In this document: positions 25,972-33,172 of the stretch, piece by piece
Layout: each line of letters begins with the position of its first letter
Numbering within the stretch: position 1 is the stretch's first letter
NCBI GenBank assembly: GCA_964530115.1
Contig: CAZGYD010000192.1
Location: 1 to 64,000 of the forward strand
Reading direction: 5' to 3'
Origin: Fen-999 sp964530115
GTDB lineage: Bacteria; Pseudomonadota; Gammaproteobacteria; Burkholderiales; Rhodocyclaceae
DNA: 64,000 nt
The notes under the pieces: generated by a model
What the model was told of the DNA's origin: nothing
Databases searched by the model: none
What the model saw: the letters and a program-made list of their open reading frames with translations, nothing else
Position numbers and translations under genes: made by a program

Positions 25972-26379
25972 ATGAACGATCAGGTCGAAGAACAGCAGGT
26001 CACCGACGACGACTGGGCGGCAGCGATGAGCGAGCAGGCCTCGGCCACGTCCGCCGCGGCGGAGGCCGCGCCGGTCTTCGAGCAGTTTGGCGGCGGACAG
26101 GAGAAGGCGCCGGCGCCGCAGGGTTTCGACATGATCCTCGACATTCCCGTCAGGCTCACGGTGGAGCTTGGACGTACGAAGATCTCGATCCGCAACCTGC
26201 TCCAGCTCGCGCACGGCTCGGTGGTCGAGCTCGACGGCCTCGCCGGCGAGCCGATGGACGTGCTCGTCAATGGCACGCTGATTGCCCAGGGCGAGGTGGT
26301 GGTCGTCAACGACAAGTTCGGCATACGCCTCACCGACATCATCACGCCGCAGGAGCGCATGCGCAAGCTGAACCGCTGA
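25972..26379 (+). CDS. fliN: Flagellar motor switch protein FliN
   Basis: A 135-residue C-ring protein. The acidic/Ala-rich N-terminal part is followed by the conserved surface-presentation domain (MILDIPVRLTVELGRTKISIRNLLQLAHGSVVELDGLAGEPMDV, VNDKFGIRLTDII). ATG 25972 follows AGGAG. The gene is followed by a dispersed repeat and an intrinsic-terminator-like hairpin. Confidence 0.97.
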   Translation: MNDQVEEQQVTDDDWAAAMSEQASATSAAAEAAPVFEQFGGGQEKAPAPQGFDMILDIPVRLTVELGRTKISIRNLLQLAHGSVVELDGLAGEPMDVLVNGTLIAQGEVVVVNDKFGIRLTDIITPQERMRKLNR

Positions 26380-26407
26380 ATTCCGCGCCGCGAAGCTCGG
26401 CCGCGCC

Positions 26408-26435
26408 GCAAAACTCAGCCACGGTAACACGCCAG
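26408..26435 (-). repeat. Dispersed 28-bp repeat, copy 5 (fliN-fliO gap)
   Basis: The minus strand reads CTGGCGTGTTACCGTGGCTG then AGTTTTGC, in the 167-bp gap after fliN, about 35 bp before the terminator-like hairpin. Confidence 0.75.
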
Positions 26436-26468
26436 CCGTTCGCCGCCTCGAGCCGCGGCGGGAGCGCG

Positions 26469-26493
26469 AGCGCGGGGGAAAGCCCGCGCTTTT
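26469..26493 (+). terminator. Terminator-like hairpin between fliN and fliO
   Basis: The 8-bp stem AGCGCGGG / CCCGCGCT with a 6-base loop is followed by TTTCCCTT. The U-tract is short, so termination may be partial. If used, fliOPQR would need its own promoter; none is obvious in the 50 bp that follow. Confidence 0.6.
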
Positions 26494-26546
26494 CCCTTCT
26501 GCTCCCGGGATTCCGCCGCCGCCAGCCTCCGTATGCTGTCGTGGCC

Positions 26547-26981
26547 ATGGCCACGCCTCTCGAAATCCGCCGCTTGTGCCGAAGCTTCGCAGCGCCCGCC
26601 CTGCTGGCTGCGATCTCCGCCCATGCGCAGGCCCAGAACGTGCCGGCACAGGATCTCGGCGGCGGCTTCTTCCAGCTGCTTCTCGGGCTGGCAATCGTCG
26701 TCGCGCTCCTCGTCGCCAGTCTCTGGCTCCTGAAGCGATTGTCGGCGCCGCGCGGCGAGGCCGCCGGCCTGCTCCGGGTCGTCGCCGGCACCGCCGTCGG
26801 CCCGCGTGAGCGCGTGGTCATCATCGAAGCCGGGGGGCGCTGGCTCGTCCTCGGTGTCGCGCCGGGCCGGGTGTCACCGCTCGCCGAACTGCCGCGGGGC
26901 GAACCGCCCGCCACGCCCCCGGCCGGCGCCGACTTCGGTGGCCGCCTGAAAGAGATGCTGGAGCGGCGCCATGCGTCCTGA
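26547..26981 (+). CDS. fliO: Flagellar export-gate assembly protein FliO
   Basis: A 144-residue bitopic membrane protein with an N-terminal cleavable or anchor-like segment ending in AHAQAQ, a TM at about 42-63 (FFQLLLGLAIVVALLVASLWLL), then a cytoplasmic FliO domain (LRVVAGTAVGPRERVVIIEAGGRWLVLGVA). FliO helps FliP assemble. GTG 26541 is an in-frame alternative start. It overlaps fliP by 11 bp. Confidence 0.9.
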   Translation: MATPLEIRRLCRSFAAPALLAAISAHAQAQNVPAQDLGGGFFQLLLGLAIVVALLVASLWLLKRLSAPRGEAAGLLRVVAGTAVGPRERVVIIEAGGRWLVLGVAPGRVSPLAELPRGEPPATPPAGADFGGRLKEMLERRHAS

Positions 26982-27708
26982 GCGCCTGCTCGGCGCGGCG
27001 GCGCTCATGTTGCTGCCCGCCGCCGCGCTCGCCCAAAGCCTGCCGGCCGTCACCAGCGCACCCGCGCCCGGCGGCGGCACGCAATGGTCGCTGTCGATCC
27101 AGACGCTGCTGCTGCTCACCAGCCTGACCTTCCTGCCGGCGCTGCTGCTGATGATGACGAGTTTCACGCGCATCATCATCGTCCTCTCGCTCCTGCGCCA
27201 TGCGCTCGGCACCCAGACCTCGCCGCCCAATCAGGTGCTCGTCGGCCTCGCGCTCTTCCTCACCTTCTTCGTCATGGCGCCGGTCGGCGAGAAGATCTAC
27301 ACCGACGCCTACCTGCCGCTCTCGGAAAACCGCATCGCCTTCACCCAGGCCGTCGAGCGCGGCGCCGTGCCGCTGCGGGAATTCATGCTCAAGCAGGTGC
27401 GCGAGCCCGATCTCGCCCTGTTCACCAAGATCGCCAACCAGCCGAAGCCGGCGAGCGCCGAGGAGATCCCGATGCGCGTGCTGATCCCGGCCTTCGTCAC
27501 ATCCGAGCTGAAGACGGCCTTCCAGATCGGTTTCATCGTCTTCATCCCCTTCCTGATCATCGACATGGTGGTCGCCTCGGTGCTCATGTCGATGGGCATG
27601 ATGATGATGTCGCCGGTGATGGTCGCCCTGCCTTTCAAGCTCATGCTCTTCGTCCTCGTCGACGGCTGGAACCTGCTCATCGGTTCGCTCGTCGCCAGTT
27701 TCGGTTGA
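26971..27708 (+). CDS. fliP: Flagellar export-gate protein FliP
   Basis: A 245-residue core gate protein. It has a cleavable signal peptide (LLPAAALAQS) and four membrane segments with the FliP/SctR signatures TSFTRIIIVLSLLRHALGTQTSPPNQVLVGLALFLT-like (shortened here: SFTRIIIVLSLLRHALG, PPNQVLVGLALFLT), PAFVTSELKTAFQIGF and MMMSPVMVALPFKLMLF. It forms the helical pore with FliQ and FliR. The length is normal. Confidence 0.97.
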   Translation: MRPERLLGAAALMLLPAAALAQSLPAVTSAPAPGGGTQWSLSIQTLLLLTSLTFLPALLLMMTSFTRIIIVLSLLRHALGTQTSPPNQVLVGLALFLTFFVMAPVGEKIYTDAYLPLSENRIAFTQAVERGAVPLREFMLKQVREPDLALFTKIANQPKPASAEEIPMRVLIPAFVTSELKTAFQIGFIVFIPFLIIDMVVASVLMSMGMMMMSPVMVALPFKLMLFVLVDGWNLLIGSLVASFG

Positions 27709-27718
27709 GGAACCCGCC

Positions 27719-27988
27719 ATGTCCCCGGCCACCGTCGTCGAAATCGGCCGCCAGGCCGTCGAGGTGCTGCTGCTCGTCTCCGCACCGCTGTTCATCGCCG
27801 CGCTGGTCACCGGTCTCGTCGTCAGCATCTTCCAGGCGGCGACGCAGATCAACGAGACCACGCTCTCCTTCGTGCCCAAGCTGGTCGTGCTGTTCGTCAC
27901 CCTGGTGATCGCCGGCCCGTGGATGATCTCGGTGCTCACCGAGTACATGCGCCGGCTCTACGAGTCCATTCCGGCCATGATCGGCTGA
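27719..27988 (+). CDS. fliQ: Flagellar export-gate protein FliQ
   Basis: An 89-residue protein with two transmembrane helices (VLLLVSAPLFIAALVTGLVVSIFQAATQINE and KLVVLFVTLVIAGPWMISVL). It has the typical FliQ length and the conserved QAATQINE turn. It shares one base with the fliR start. Confidence 0.97.
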   Translation: MSPATVVEIGRQAVEVLLLVSAPLFIAALVTGLVVSIFQAATQINETTLSFVPKLVVLFVTLVIAGPWMISVLTEYMRRLYESIPAMIG

Positions 27989-28770
27989 TGCTGAGCGTCA
28001 CCACGGCCCAGCTCGACGCCTGGATCGCCGCCTTCGCCTTCCCGCTCGCGCGCATCCTCGGCCTGCTGGCTACGGCGCCCGTGTTCAACAACATCGGTAT
28101 ACCGAGGCGCGTCCGCCTGCTGCTCGGTGTCGCCATCGCAGTGGCGCTGGCGCCAGCCCTGCCGTCGATGCCCGCGGTCCCCGCCGGCTCGTGGACGGGG
28201 TTGCTCGTCCTCGCGCAGCAGGTCGTCATCGGCATCCTCATGGGCCTGACGCTGCGCATCGTCTTCTCCGCCGTCGAACTGGCCGGGGAACTGATCGGAC
28301 TGCAGATGGGCCTGTCCTTCGCGGTCTTCTACGATCCGCAGAACGCCGGGCAGACGGGCGTGCTCGGCGAGTTCCTCTCGCTGATCATGACGCTGCTCTT
28401 CCTGGCGATGAACGGCCATCTGCTGACGCTTTCCGTGCTCGCGGAGAGCTTCCGCCTGCTGCCGGTGGCCGCGGTGCCGCCATCGGCCGACGGCTTCGCC
28501 GGCGCGGCGCGCTCGGCCACCGTGCTCTTCGCCTCGGGGCTGCTGCTGTCGCTGCCGGTGATCGCGGCGCTTTTGATCGCCAACCTGGCGATGGGTGTGC
28601 TCTCGCGCGTCGCGCCTCAGCTCAACCTGTTCGCCGTCGGTTTTCCGGTGACCATCGTCGCCGGCTTCGTCGTGCTGATGATCTCGCTGCCCTACCTTGG
28701 CGCGGCGATGGAGCGCCTCTTCGATCAGGCCTTCGCCGTCCTGCGCGCCATCATGCAGGCTTCGGGCTGA
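27988..28770 (+). CDS. fliR: Flagellar export-gate protein FliR
   Basis: A 260-residue polytopic membrane protein with about six helices. FliR signatures are PVFNNIGIPRRVRLLLGVAIA, GELIGLQMGLSFAVFYDPQ and a C-terminal APQLNLFAVGFPVTIVAGFVVL. I chose ATG 27988, overlapping the fliQ stop; the longer open frame is within fliQ. Its last 20 bp overlap the convergent lipoprotein gene. Confidence 0.97.
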   Translation: MLSVTTAQLDAWIAAFAFPLARILGLLATAPVFNNIGIPRRVRLLLGVAIAVALAPALPSMPAVPAGSWTGLLVLAQQVVIGILMGLTLRIVFSAVELAGELIGLQMGLSFAVFYDPQNAGQTGVLGEFLSLIMTLLFLAMNGHLLTLSVLAESFRLLPVAAVPPSADGFAGAARSATVLFASGLLLSLPVIAALLIANLAMGVLSRVAPQLNLFAVGFPVTIVAGFVVLMISLPYLGAAMERLFDQAFAVLRAIMQASG

Positions 28771-29212
28771 GCGGCTTTCGCGTCAGGCGGACGACGCCCT
28801 CGGCGGCGCGCTGCGAGCCGAGGACGGAGGAATCGAGGCTCTCGCGGTAATGGACGATCTCGAAGCCGTCGAAGCCATTGAGCTGGGCGAGATCCCGCGC
28901 CCGGCGTTCGAGGATCGCCCGCGCCTCGCCGGCACCGCCGGCGTAGTAGCGCTTCATGCGCAGCGAGAAATGCACGTGCTCGTCGCCCATCGGCGTCTCC
29001 TCGAGCCGCCAGTTCGGCGACAGCGGATCGAGGACGAGATAGGCGGCGCCGGCGAGCGCGCCCCAGATCACCACCTTGTCGAGGGCGACGCTGATCGAGG
29101 GCGAGACCTTCAACGCGGCATTGGGCAAGAGGTAGCCGCTGCTCGGGATGGCCTTCTCGGTGGTGCTGCACGCCGCGAGCAGCAGGACGAGGCCGATGGC
29201 GGCGATACGCAT
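28751..29212 (-). CDS. Small predicted lipoprotein downstream of flgL
   Basis: A 153-residue protein not recognised as a known family. The N-terminus is a lipoprotein signal (MRIAAIGLVLLLAACSTTEK: Lys/Arg-poor but with a clear LAAC lipobox, Cys15). A short hydrophobic stretch at about 45-63 (VVIWGALAGAAYLVLDPL) follows. The C-terminal half is a mixed alpha/beta domain (VHFSLRMKRYYAGGAGEARAILERRARDLAQLNGFDGFEIVHYRESLDS split by GGAG). Its ATG shares a base with the flgL stop, so it is translated with flgL; its 3' end overlaps fliR on the other strand. A flagellar or envelope role is only suggested by position. Confidence 0.8.
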   Translation of the reverse strand: MRIAAIGLVLLLAACSTTEKAIPSSGYLLPNAALKVSPSISVALDKVVIWGALAGAAYLVLDPLSPNWRLEETPMGDEHVHFSLRMKRYYAGGAGEARAILERRARDLAQLNGFDGFEIVHYRESLDSSVLGSQRAAEGVVRLTRKPLSPKPA

Positions 29213-30156
29213 CACAGGTAGTTGAACAGCGACAGCTGCGAGGTGGACATGAACGACTTCTGCGCCGCCTCGAGCTCCATCTGCCGGCGGGCGAGTTCCG
29301 CGGCGGTCTTGGCGTAGTCGAGGTCCTGGAGGTTCGAGAGCGCCTGGTCGTACTGCAGCGCCAGATCGCCATTGGCGGCTTCGAGCATGTCGATCTCGGT
29401 CATCCGCGCACCGACCGCGGCGCGCACGCGCAGCAGGTTGTCCACGCCGCGGTCGAGGTTGGCGCCCGCCGTGGAGAGGCTGGCCGTGTAGGCCGCGCCG
29501 GTCAGCGAGGGATCCTCGATCGTTTGCACCAGGTCGGCGAGTGTCCTGAACACGCTCCGGGTGCCGCCGGCGCCGTCGCCGATGCGCAGGAACACGTCGC
29601 TGCCGGGATCGGAGATTTCGAGATAGCGGCTCGGCGAAACCTGCAGACGGCGCTGGCCGTCGTCGCCCGCGTAAGTGATCTCCCCGCCGCTGGTGATGAG
29701 CTGGTCTATCGTGCCGGAGAACGGCTGACTGGTGCTGCGGTAGCCGGCGAACAGATAATCGCCGGCGGCATCGGTGGCGTTGGCCATGCCGAGCAGGCGG
29801 TCGTAGTGGCCGCGCAGTTCGGTGGCGATCGCCTGCCGGTTGGCCTGGGTGAGGGCGCCGTTGCCGGCCTGCACGACCAGTTCTTTCACGCGCAGGAACA
29901 GGTCGGCGGCGTTGGCGAGCTGCGTTTCCTCGAGGGCGAGCGCCGACCTGGCATTGCTGTGGTTGGTCGCGAACTGGCCGGTGATGTCCTTCGCCTGCCG
30001 GACCTCGAGCGCGCGCGCCGCGGCGACCGGATCGTCGGCGGGCGTGAGGATGCGCCGGCCGGAGGCGAGCTGCTGCTGGGTATGCAGCAGGCCGGCCCAC
30101 TGCTTGTTGATGGCGCCGACGCCGGCGTCGAAGATCATGCTGGTGCTGATTCTCAT
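29212..30156 (-). CDS. flgL: Hook-filament junction protein FlgL (HAP3)
   Basis: A 314-residue junction protein. It has the flagellin-like N-terminus MRISTSMIFDAGVGAINKQW with LASGRRILTPADDPVAAARAL, and the C-terminus SNLQDLDYAKTAAELARRQMELEAAQKSFMSTSQLSLFNYL-type pattern. It sits between FlgK and the filament. It lies 13 bp after flgK in one operon. Confidence 0.96.
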   Translation of the reverse strand: MRISTSMIFDAGVGAINKQWAGLLHTQQQLASGRRILTPADDPVAAARALEVRQAKDITGQFATNHSNARSALALEETQLANAADLFLRVKELVVQAGNGALTQANRQAIATELRGHYDRLLGMANATDAAGDYLFAGYRSTSQPFSGTIDQLITSGGEITYAGDDGQRRLQVSPSRYLEISDPGSDVFLRIGDGAGGTRSVFRTLADLVQTIEDPSLTGAAYTASLSTAGANLDRGVDNLLRVRAAVGARMTEIDMLEAANGDLALQYDQALSNLQDLDYAKTAAELARRQMELEAAQKSFMSTSQLSLFNYL

Positions 30157-30169
30157 GGCCGTCTCCCGG

Positions 30170-32053
30170 TCAGCGCATCGCGGCGAGCAGGTCGTCGAAG
30201 AGCTTGTTGGAGATCTCGATCACCCGCGCCGCCGCCTGATAGGCCTGCTGGTAGCGGATCAGGTTGCCGGCCTCCTCGTCGAGATTGACGCCGGACAGCT
30301 TCTGCCGCTCGGCCTCGGCGGCATCGGCCAGGCCCTGCTGCGATTCGCCGATGACCTCGACCTCGCGCGTCTTGGTGCCGACGGCGCTGACGATCTGCGA
30401 ATAGGCCGACTGGTAGCTCGCCGTGCCGCCGAGCATGGTCCGCTCGCTCTGGAGCGCGGCGAGCAGATTGGCGTTGCGGTTGTCGCCGACGCCGCCGACG
30501 TTGCTCTGGATGGTGAACACGTCGCCGGCCGCCGGGTTGCCGGTGATGGTCACGCGCCAGCCGTTGGCCGTGATCGCCGCACCGCTGGTATAGGGGATGA
30601 CCGGGCCGGCGCCATTGATCTGGTAGCCGCCGGCGACGAAGACGATCGTCGTCGTCGCCATGAGGTTGGGGTCGGCCACATCGACGACTTCACCGGCGCT
30701 GATCGCGCCGGTGCCGGTGTTGGCGAGCGTGGCCGAGGTCCGGATCGGCGCCGCGGCGGCGATGTCGCGCGCATCGCCCACCGCGACCTGCAAGGTCGCC
30801 GCGAGGCCGCGCGTCGGCCGGATGAGGAAGCGGTCGCCCGCGGCGGGTGCCCAGGTGCCGAGGGCGATGGTCATGCCATCGACGTCGGCGGGGAAGCCCG
30901 AGACGATGGTGCCGACGCCGGTGGCGAGATTGACGAGCGAGAACTGGCTGCCGTCGTAGGCGAGCTGGTAGTCGGCATCGGTGAGGCTCGCGCTCGCGTC
31001 CGCGGCGAAGGTAACCAACGGCATGCCGCTCGTCCCGGACGATGCCGGCTGGACCGCGGGGCTGCCGATGCGGAAGAAATCGCCGCCGAACTGGCCGTCG
31101 AGATCGAGGCCCGTGCGGTGCCGGGCGTTGAAATCCTGCGCCAAGGCCACCGCGATGCGGCCGAGCGCGTTTTGCGCGGCGTCGAGCGACTGGCTGCGGA
31201 AGGCGACCAGCCCGCCGAGCCGGCCGCCGACGATCTGCGATTCCGACAGTTCGATCCAAGTGTTCGGTGCGGCCTGCATGGCCACGACGGTGCGCAGCGG
31301 ATCACCGGCCGCCGGGCGCGCCGCGAGCGTGTAGGCCTGCTGGCCGACCACCAGCGGCTGGCCGTTGCCGAAGAAGACGTTCACCGAGCCGTCGCTCTGT
31401 TCCAGCGTCGTCACTTTGATCGAACGGTTGAGTTCGACGATCATCTGGTCGCGCTGGTCGAGCAGGTCGTTGGGTTCCTGCAGCCGGTTGCCGGCGCGCG
31501 CGAGAAGGATCTTCTCGTTGATGTCGGCGATCTGCGTCGCCAGGCTGTTGATCTGCCGGATCTCGCCGGCGATCTCGCCGTTTACTCCCTGACGGATCTC
31601 GCTCAAGCGCTGGTCGATGGCCTGGAAGCGCGCCGCCAGCGCCTGCGCCGCCGAGAGCATGGACTGGCGCGCCGGGATCGACGTGGGGTTCGCCGCGACC
31701 TCCTGCACGCCCGCGAAGAATTCCGAGAGCGCGGGGCTCAGGCCCGTCTGCGGATCGGCGAGCAGGTTGTCGATCTGGCGGATCTGCGCCAGATAGCTGT
31801 CCATCGACGAGGCGCCGGACTGGGCGTTGAGCACCTGGGTCGACAGGAACTGGTCGTAGATCCGCTTGACGGTGAGCACCTGGGTGCCCTGGCCGATGTA
31901 GCCGGCGCCGGTGTGGATGGGGATGTTCGTGCCCTGGACGATCACCTGCCGGTTGTAGCCGGGCGTGGACGCGTTGGCGATGTTGTGGCTCGCGGTGGCG
32001 AGGCCGATGTTGGCCGCGTTGAGACCGCTGATGCCGATGCTGAGCGTGCTCAT
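30170..32053 (-). CDS. flgK: Hook-filament junction protein FlgK (HAP1)
   Basis: A 627-residue junction protein, longer than the E. coli 547 because of a larger central domain. The N-terminus STLSIGISGLNAANIGLATASHNIANASTPGYNRQ and C-terminus SGVNLDEEAGNLIRYQQAYQAAARVIEIS are the typical axial-protein ends. Transcription is expected from a sigma-54 promoter whose -24 element overlaps the end of flgJ, with a candidate activator palindrome between start point and gene. Confidence 0.96.
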   Translation of the reverse strand: MSTLSIGISGLNAANIGLATASHNIANASTPGYNRQVIVQGTNIPIHTGAGYIGQGTQVLTVKRIYDQFLSTQVLNAQSGASSMDSYLAQIRQIDNLLADPQTGLSPALSEFFAGVQEVAANPTSIPARQSMLSAAQALAARFQAIDQRLSEIRQGVNGEIAGEIRQINSLATQIADINEKILLARAGNRLQEPNDLLDQRDQMIVELNRSIKVTTLEQSDGSVNVFFGNGQPLVVGQQAYTLAARPAAGDPLRTVVAMQAAPNTWIELSESQIVGGRLGGLVAFRSQSLDAAQNALGRIAVALAQDFNARHRTGLDLDGQFGGDFFRIGSPAVQPASSGTSGMPLVTFAADASASLTDADYQLAYDGSQFSLVNLATGVGTIVSGFPADVDGMTIALGTWAPAAGDRFLIRPTRGLAATLQVAVGDARDIAAAAPIRTSATLANTGTGAISAGEVVDVADPNLMATTTIVFVAGGYQINGAGPVIPYTSGAAITANGWRVTITGNPAAGDVFTIQSNVGGVGDNRNANLLAALQSERTMLGGTASYQSAYSQIVSAVGTKTREVEVIGESQQGLADAAEAERQKLSGVNLDEEAGNLIRYQQAYQAAARVIEISNKLFDDLLAAMR

Positions 32054-32080
32054 GGGTGCTCCGTGTCGTTGGCTCGTTTA

Positions 32081-32095
32081 CGGCAGCGATTGCCG
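32081..32095. promoter_or_regulatory. Candidate FleR operator downstream of the flgK promoter
   Basis: CGGCAG-CGA-TTGCCG, the shared palindrome with one mismatch, lies about 15 bp downstream of the predicted flgK start point and 28 bp before the flgK ATG. Activator sites downstream of the start point are known for FlrC-controlled flagellar promoters (from memory). Confidence 0.55.
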
Positions 32096-32121
32096 CCGTT
32101 TGAGCCGGTCACCTCGTGGCG

Positions 32122-32137
32122 AGCAATGCTCATGCCA
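32122..32137 (-). promoter_or_regulatory. Sigma-54 promoter of flgKL
   Basis: The minus strand reads TGGCATG-AGCA-TTGCT: one mismatch to TGGCACG, perfect -12 and exact spacing. It overlaps the stop codon of flgJ, so flgKL can be expressed independently of the rod genes. Confidence 0.82.
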
Positions 32138-32966
32138 CGGTCGCGCGCGGCAGCCCGCCGATGATCCGCGCCAGTTTCTGCGCATAGGCGGGATCGGTCG
32201 CATAGCCGGCGCGTTGCAGGCCCTGCGCGAACGAGAGCGGATCCGCGGCGCCGAGCACCGCGGCGTAGCGCGGGCTCGCGAGCAGGCTCGCGTAGTCGCG
32301 GAAGGCCTCGGCATAGGAGCCGTAGGCGCGGAAGCGCTCGATGCGCCGCTGTGGCGCGCCATTGGCGTATTCCAGGGTCGCCGCCTCGACGGTGTCGCCC
32401 GTCCAGCCGGCGCCGGCCTTGATGCCGAAGAGGTTGTGGCTCGGCCGGCCGTCGGCATGCCTCGGCTCGGCGCGGCCCCAGCCGGATTCGAGTGCCGCCT
32501 GGCCGACGAGGAACTCGGGCCGCAGGCCCAGGCTGCGCGCGGCTTCGACGGCGTGCGGCCAGATGCGGCCGACGAAATCCCGCGCCGTGCCTTCGCCCGC
32601 CGGCATCGCCGGGACCGGCGACGTCCGTCCCGCCGTCGCCGGCGGCAGCGGCGCCGGAACGTCCTCGCCGGCGTGTTGCGACAGCTGAGTTTCGATGAGC
32701 TTCGCCAGCCCCATGCCGCCCTTGGCCGCGAGCACCTGACTCATCTGCTGGTCGAGCAGGGATTCGTAGAGGCGGCTCTGGTCGCTGTCGAAAAGCCCCG
32801 CGCGCGGCGTCGCCTCACGCATCGACTTGAGGACCATCTGCAGGAAGAGCGCCTCGAACTGCTGCGCCGCGGCCCTGAGCGCCGCGGGCTCACCGGCCGC
32901 AGCCTGGCGCCGGATCGCCGCCAGGCCGCTGGTGTCGAAGATCGAAGGCAGCGGCACGCTATTCAT
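32130..32966 (-). CDS. flgJ: Rod cap / peptidoglycan hydrolase FlgJ
   Basis: A 278-residue two-domain periplasmic protein. The N-terminal rod-cap domain (AAAQQFEALFLQMVLKSMREATP, LYESLLDQQMSQVLAAKGGMGLA) is joined by a Pro/Ala-rich linker to a C-terminal glucosaminidase domain with the catalytic Glu in AALESGWG and HNLFGIKAG. I chose ATG 32966 (MNSVPLPS); the open frame upstream runs into a mobile-element-like sequence. The linker sequence ETQLSQHAGED is encoded by a dispersed repeat. Confidence 0.95.
   Translation of the reverse strand: MNSVPLPSIFDTSGLAAIRRQAAAGEPAALRAAAQQFEALFLQMVLKSMREATPRAGLFDSDQSRLYESLLDQQMSQVLAAKGGMGLAKLIETQLSQHAGEDVPAPLPPATAGRTSPVPAMPAGEGTARDFVGRIWPHAVEAARSLGLRPEFLVGQAALESGWGRAEPRHADGRPSHNLFGIKAGAGWTGDTVEAATLEYANGAPQRRIERFRAYGSYAEAFRDYASLLASPRYAAVLGAADPLSFAQGLQRAGYATDPAYAQKLARIIGGLPRATVA
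32668..32695 (+). repeat. Dispersed 28-bp repeat, copy 6 (inside flgJ)
   Basis: CCGGCGTGTTGCGACAGCTG then AGTTTCGA, plus orientation. It is read in flgJ as IETQLSQHAGE, immediately at the junction between the rod-cap domain and the linker. It shares the GTTGCGAC variant with the fliE copy and yields the same SQHA peptide. Confidence 0.75.
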
Positions 32967-33029
32967 GTCAGGCGCAGGATCGCATCGCCCGGACCGCAAC
33001 GATCGCCCGAACAGGCCGGGAAATCTCGG

Positions 33030-33172
33030 GGAAACGCTGAAGAAAGCCGCGAGCGGGATGGGATGCAAGGCGCACGGAGCGCAGGAACCGAGACATATCC
33101 ACTGGATAGCCGAGGTTCCGAGCACCGCGCAACGCCGCAGACCGCCCGCGCAGCCATTTATTCAGCGTTTCC
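33030..33172. mobile_element. 143-bp MITE-like element between flgI and flgJ
   Basis: Bounded by perfect 12-bp inverted repeats, GGAAACGCTGAA (33030-33041) and TTCAGCGTTTCC (33161-33172). The complementarity continues imperfectly for about 15-20 bp inward (GCCGCGAGCGGG against the complement of the right arm). It has no coding capacity and occupies most of an otherwise unusual 206-bp gap in the flg operon. Target-site duplication is not clear (CTC on both sides at best). I see no transposase in the window, so it would be non-autonomous. No promoter was found here; 32967-33029 is featureless. Confidence 0.65.

Noticed and set aside
32967..33125. A 53-codon N-terminal extension of flgJ.
   Set aside because: It is translated from the MITE-like element and unremarkable gap sequence; the conserved FlgJ start fits ATG 32966.
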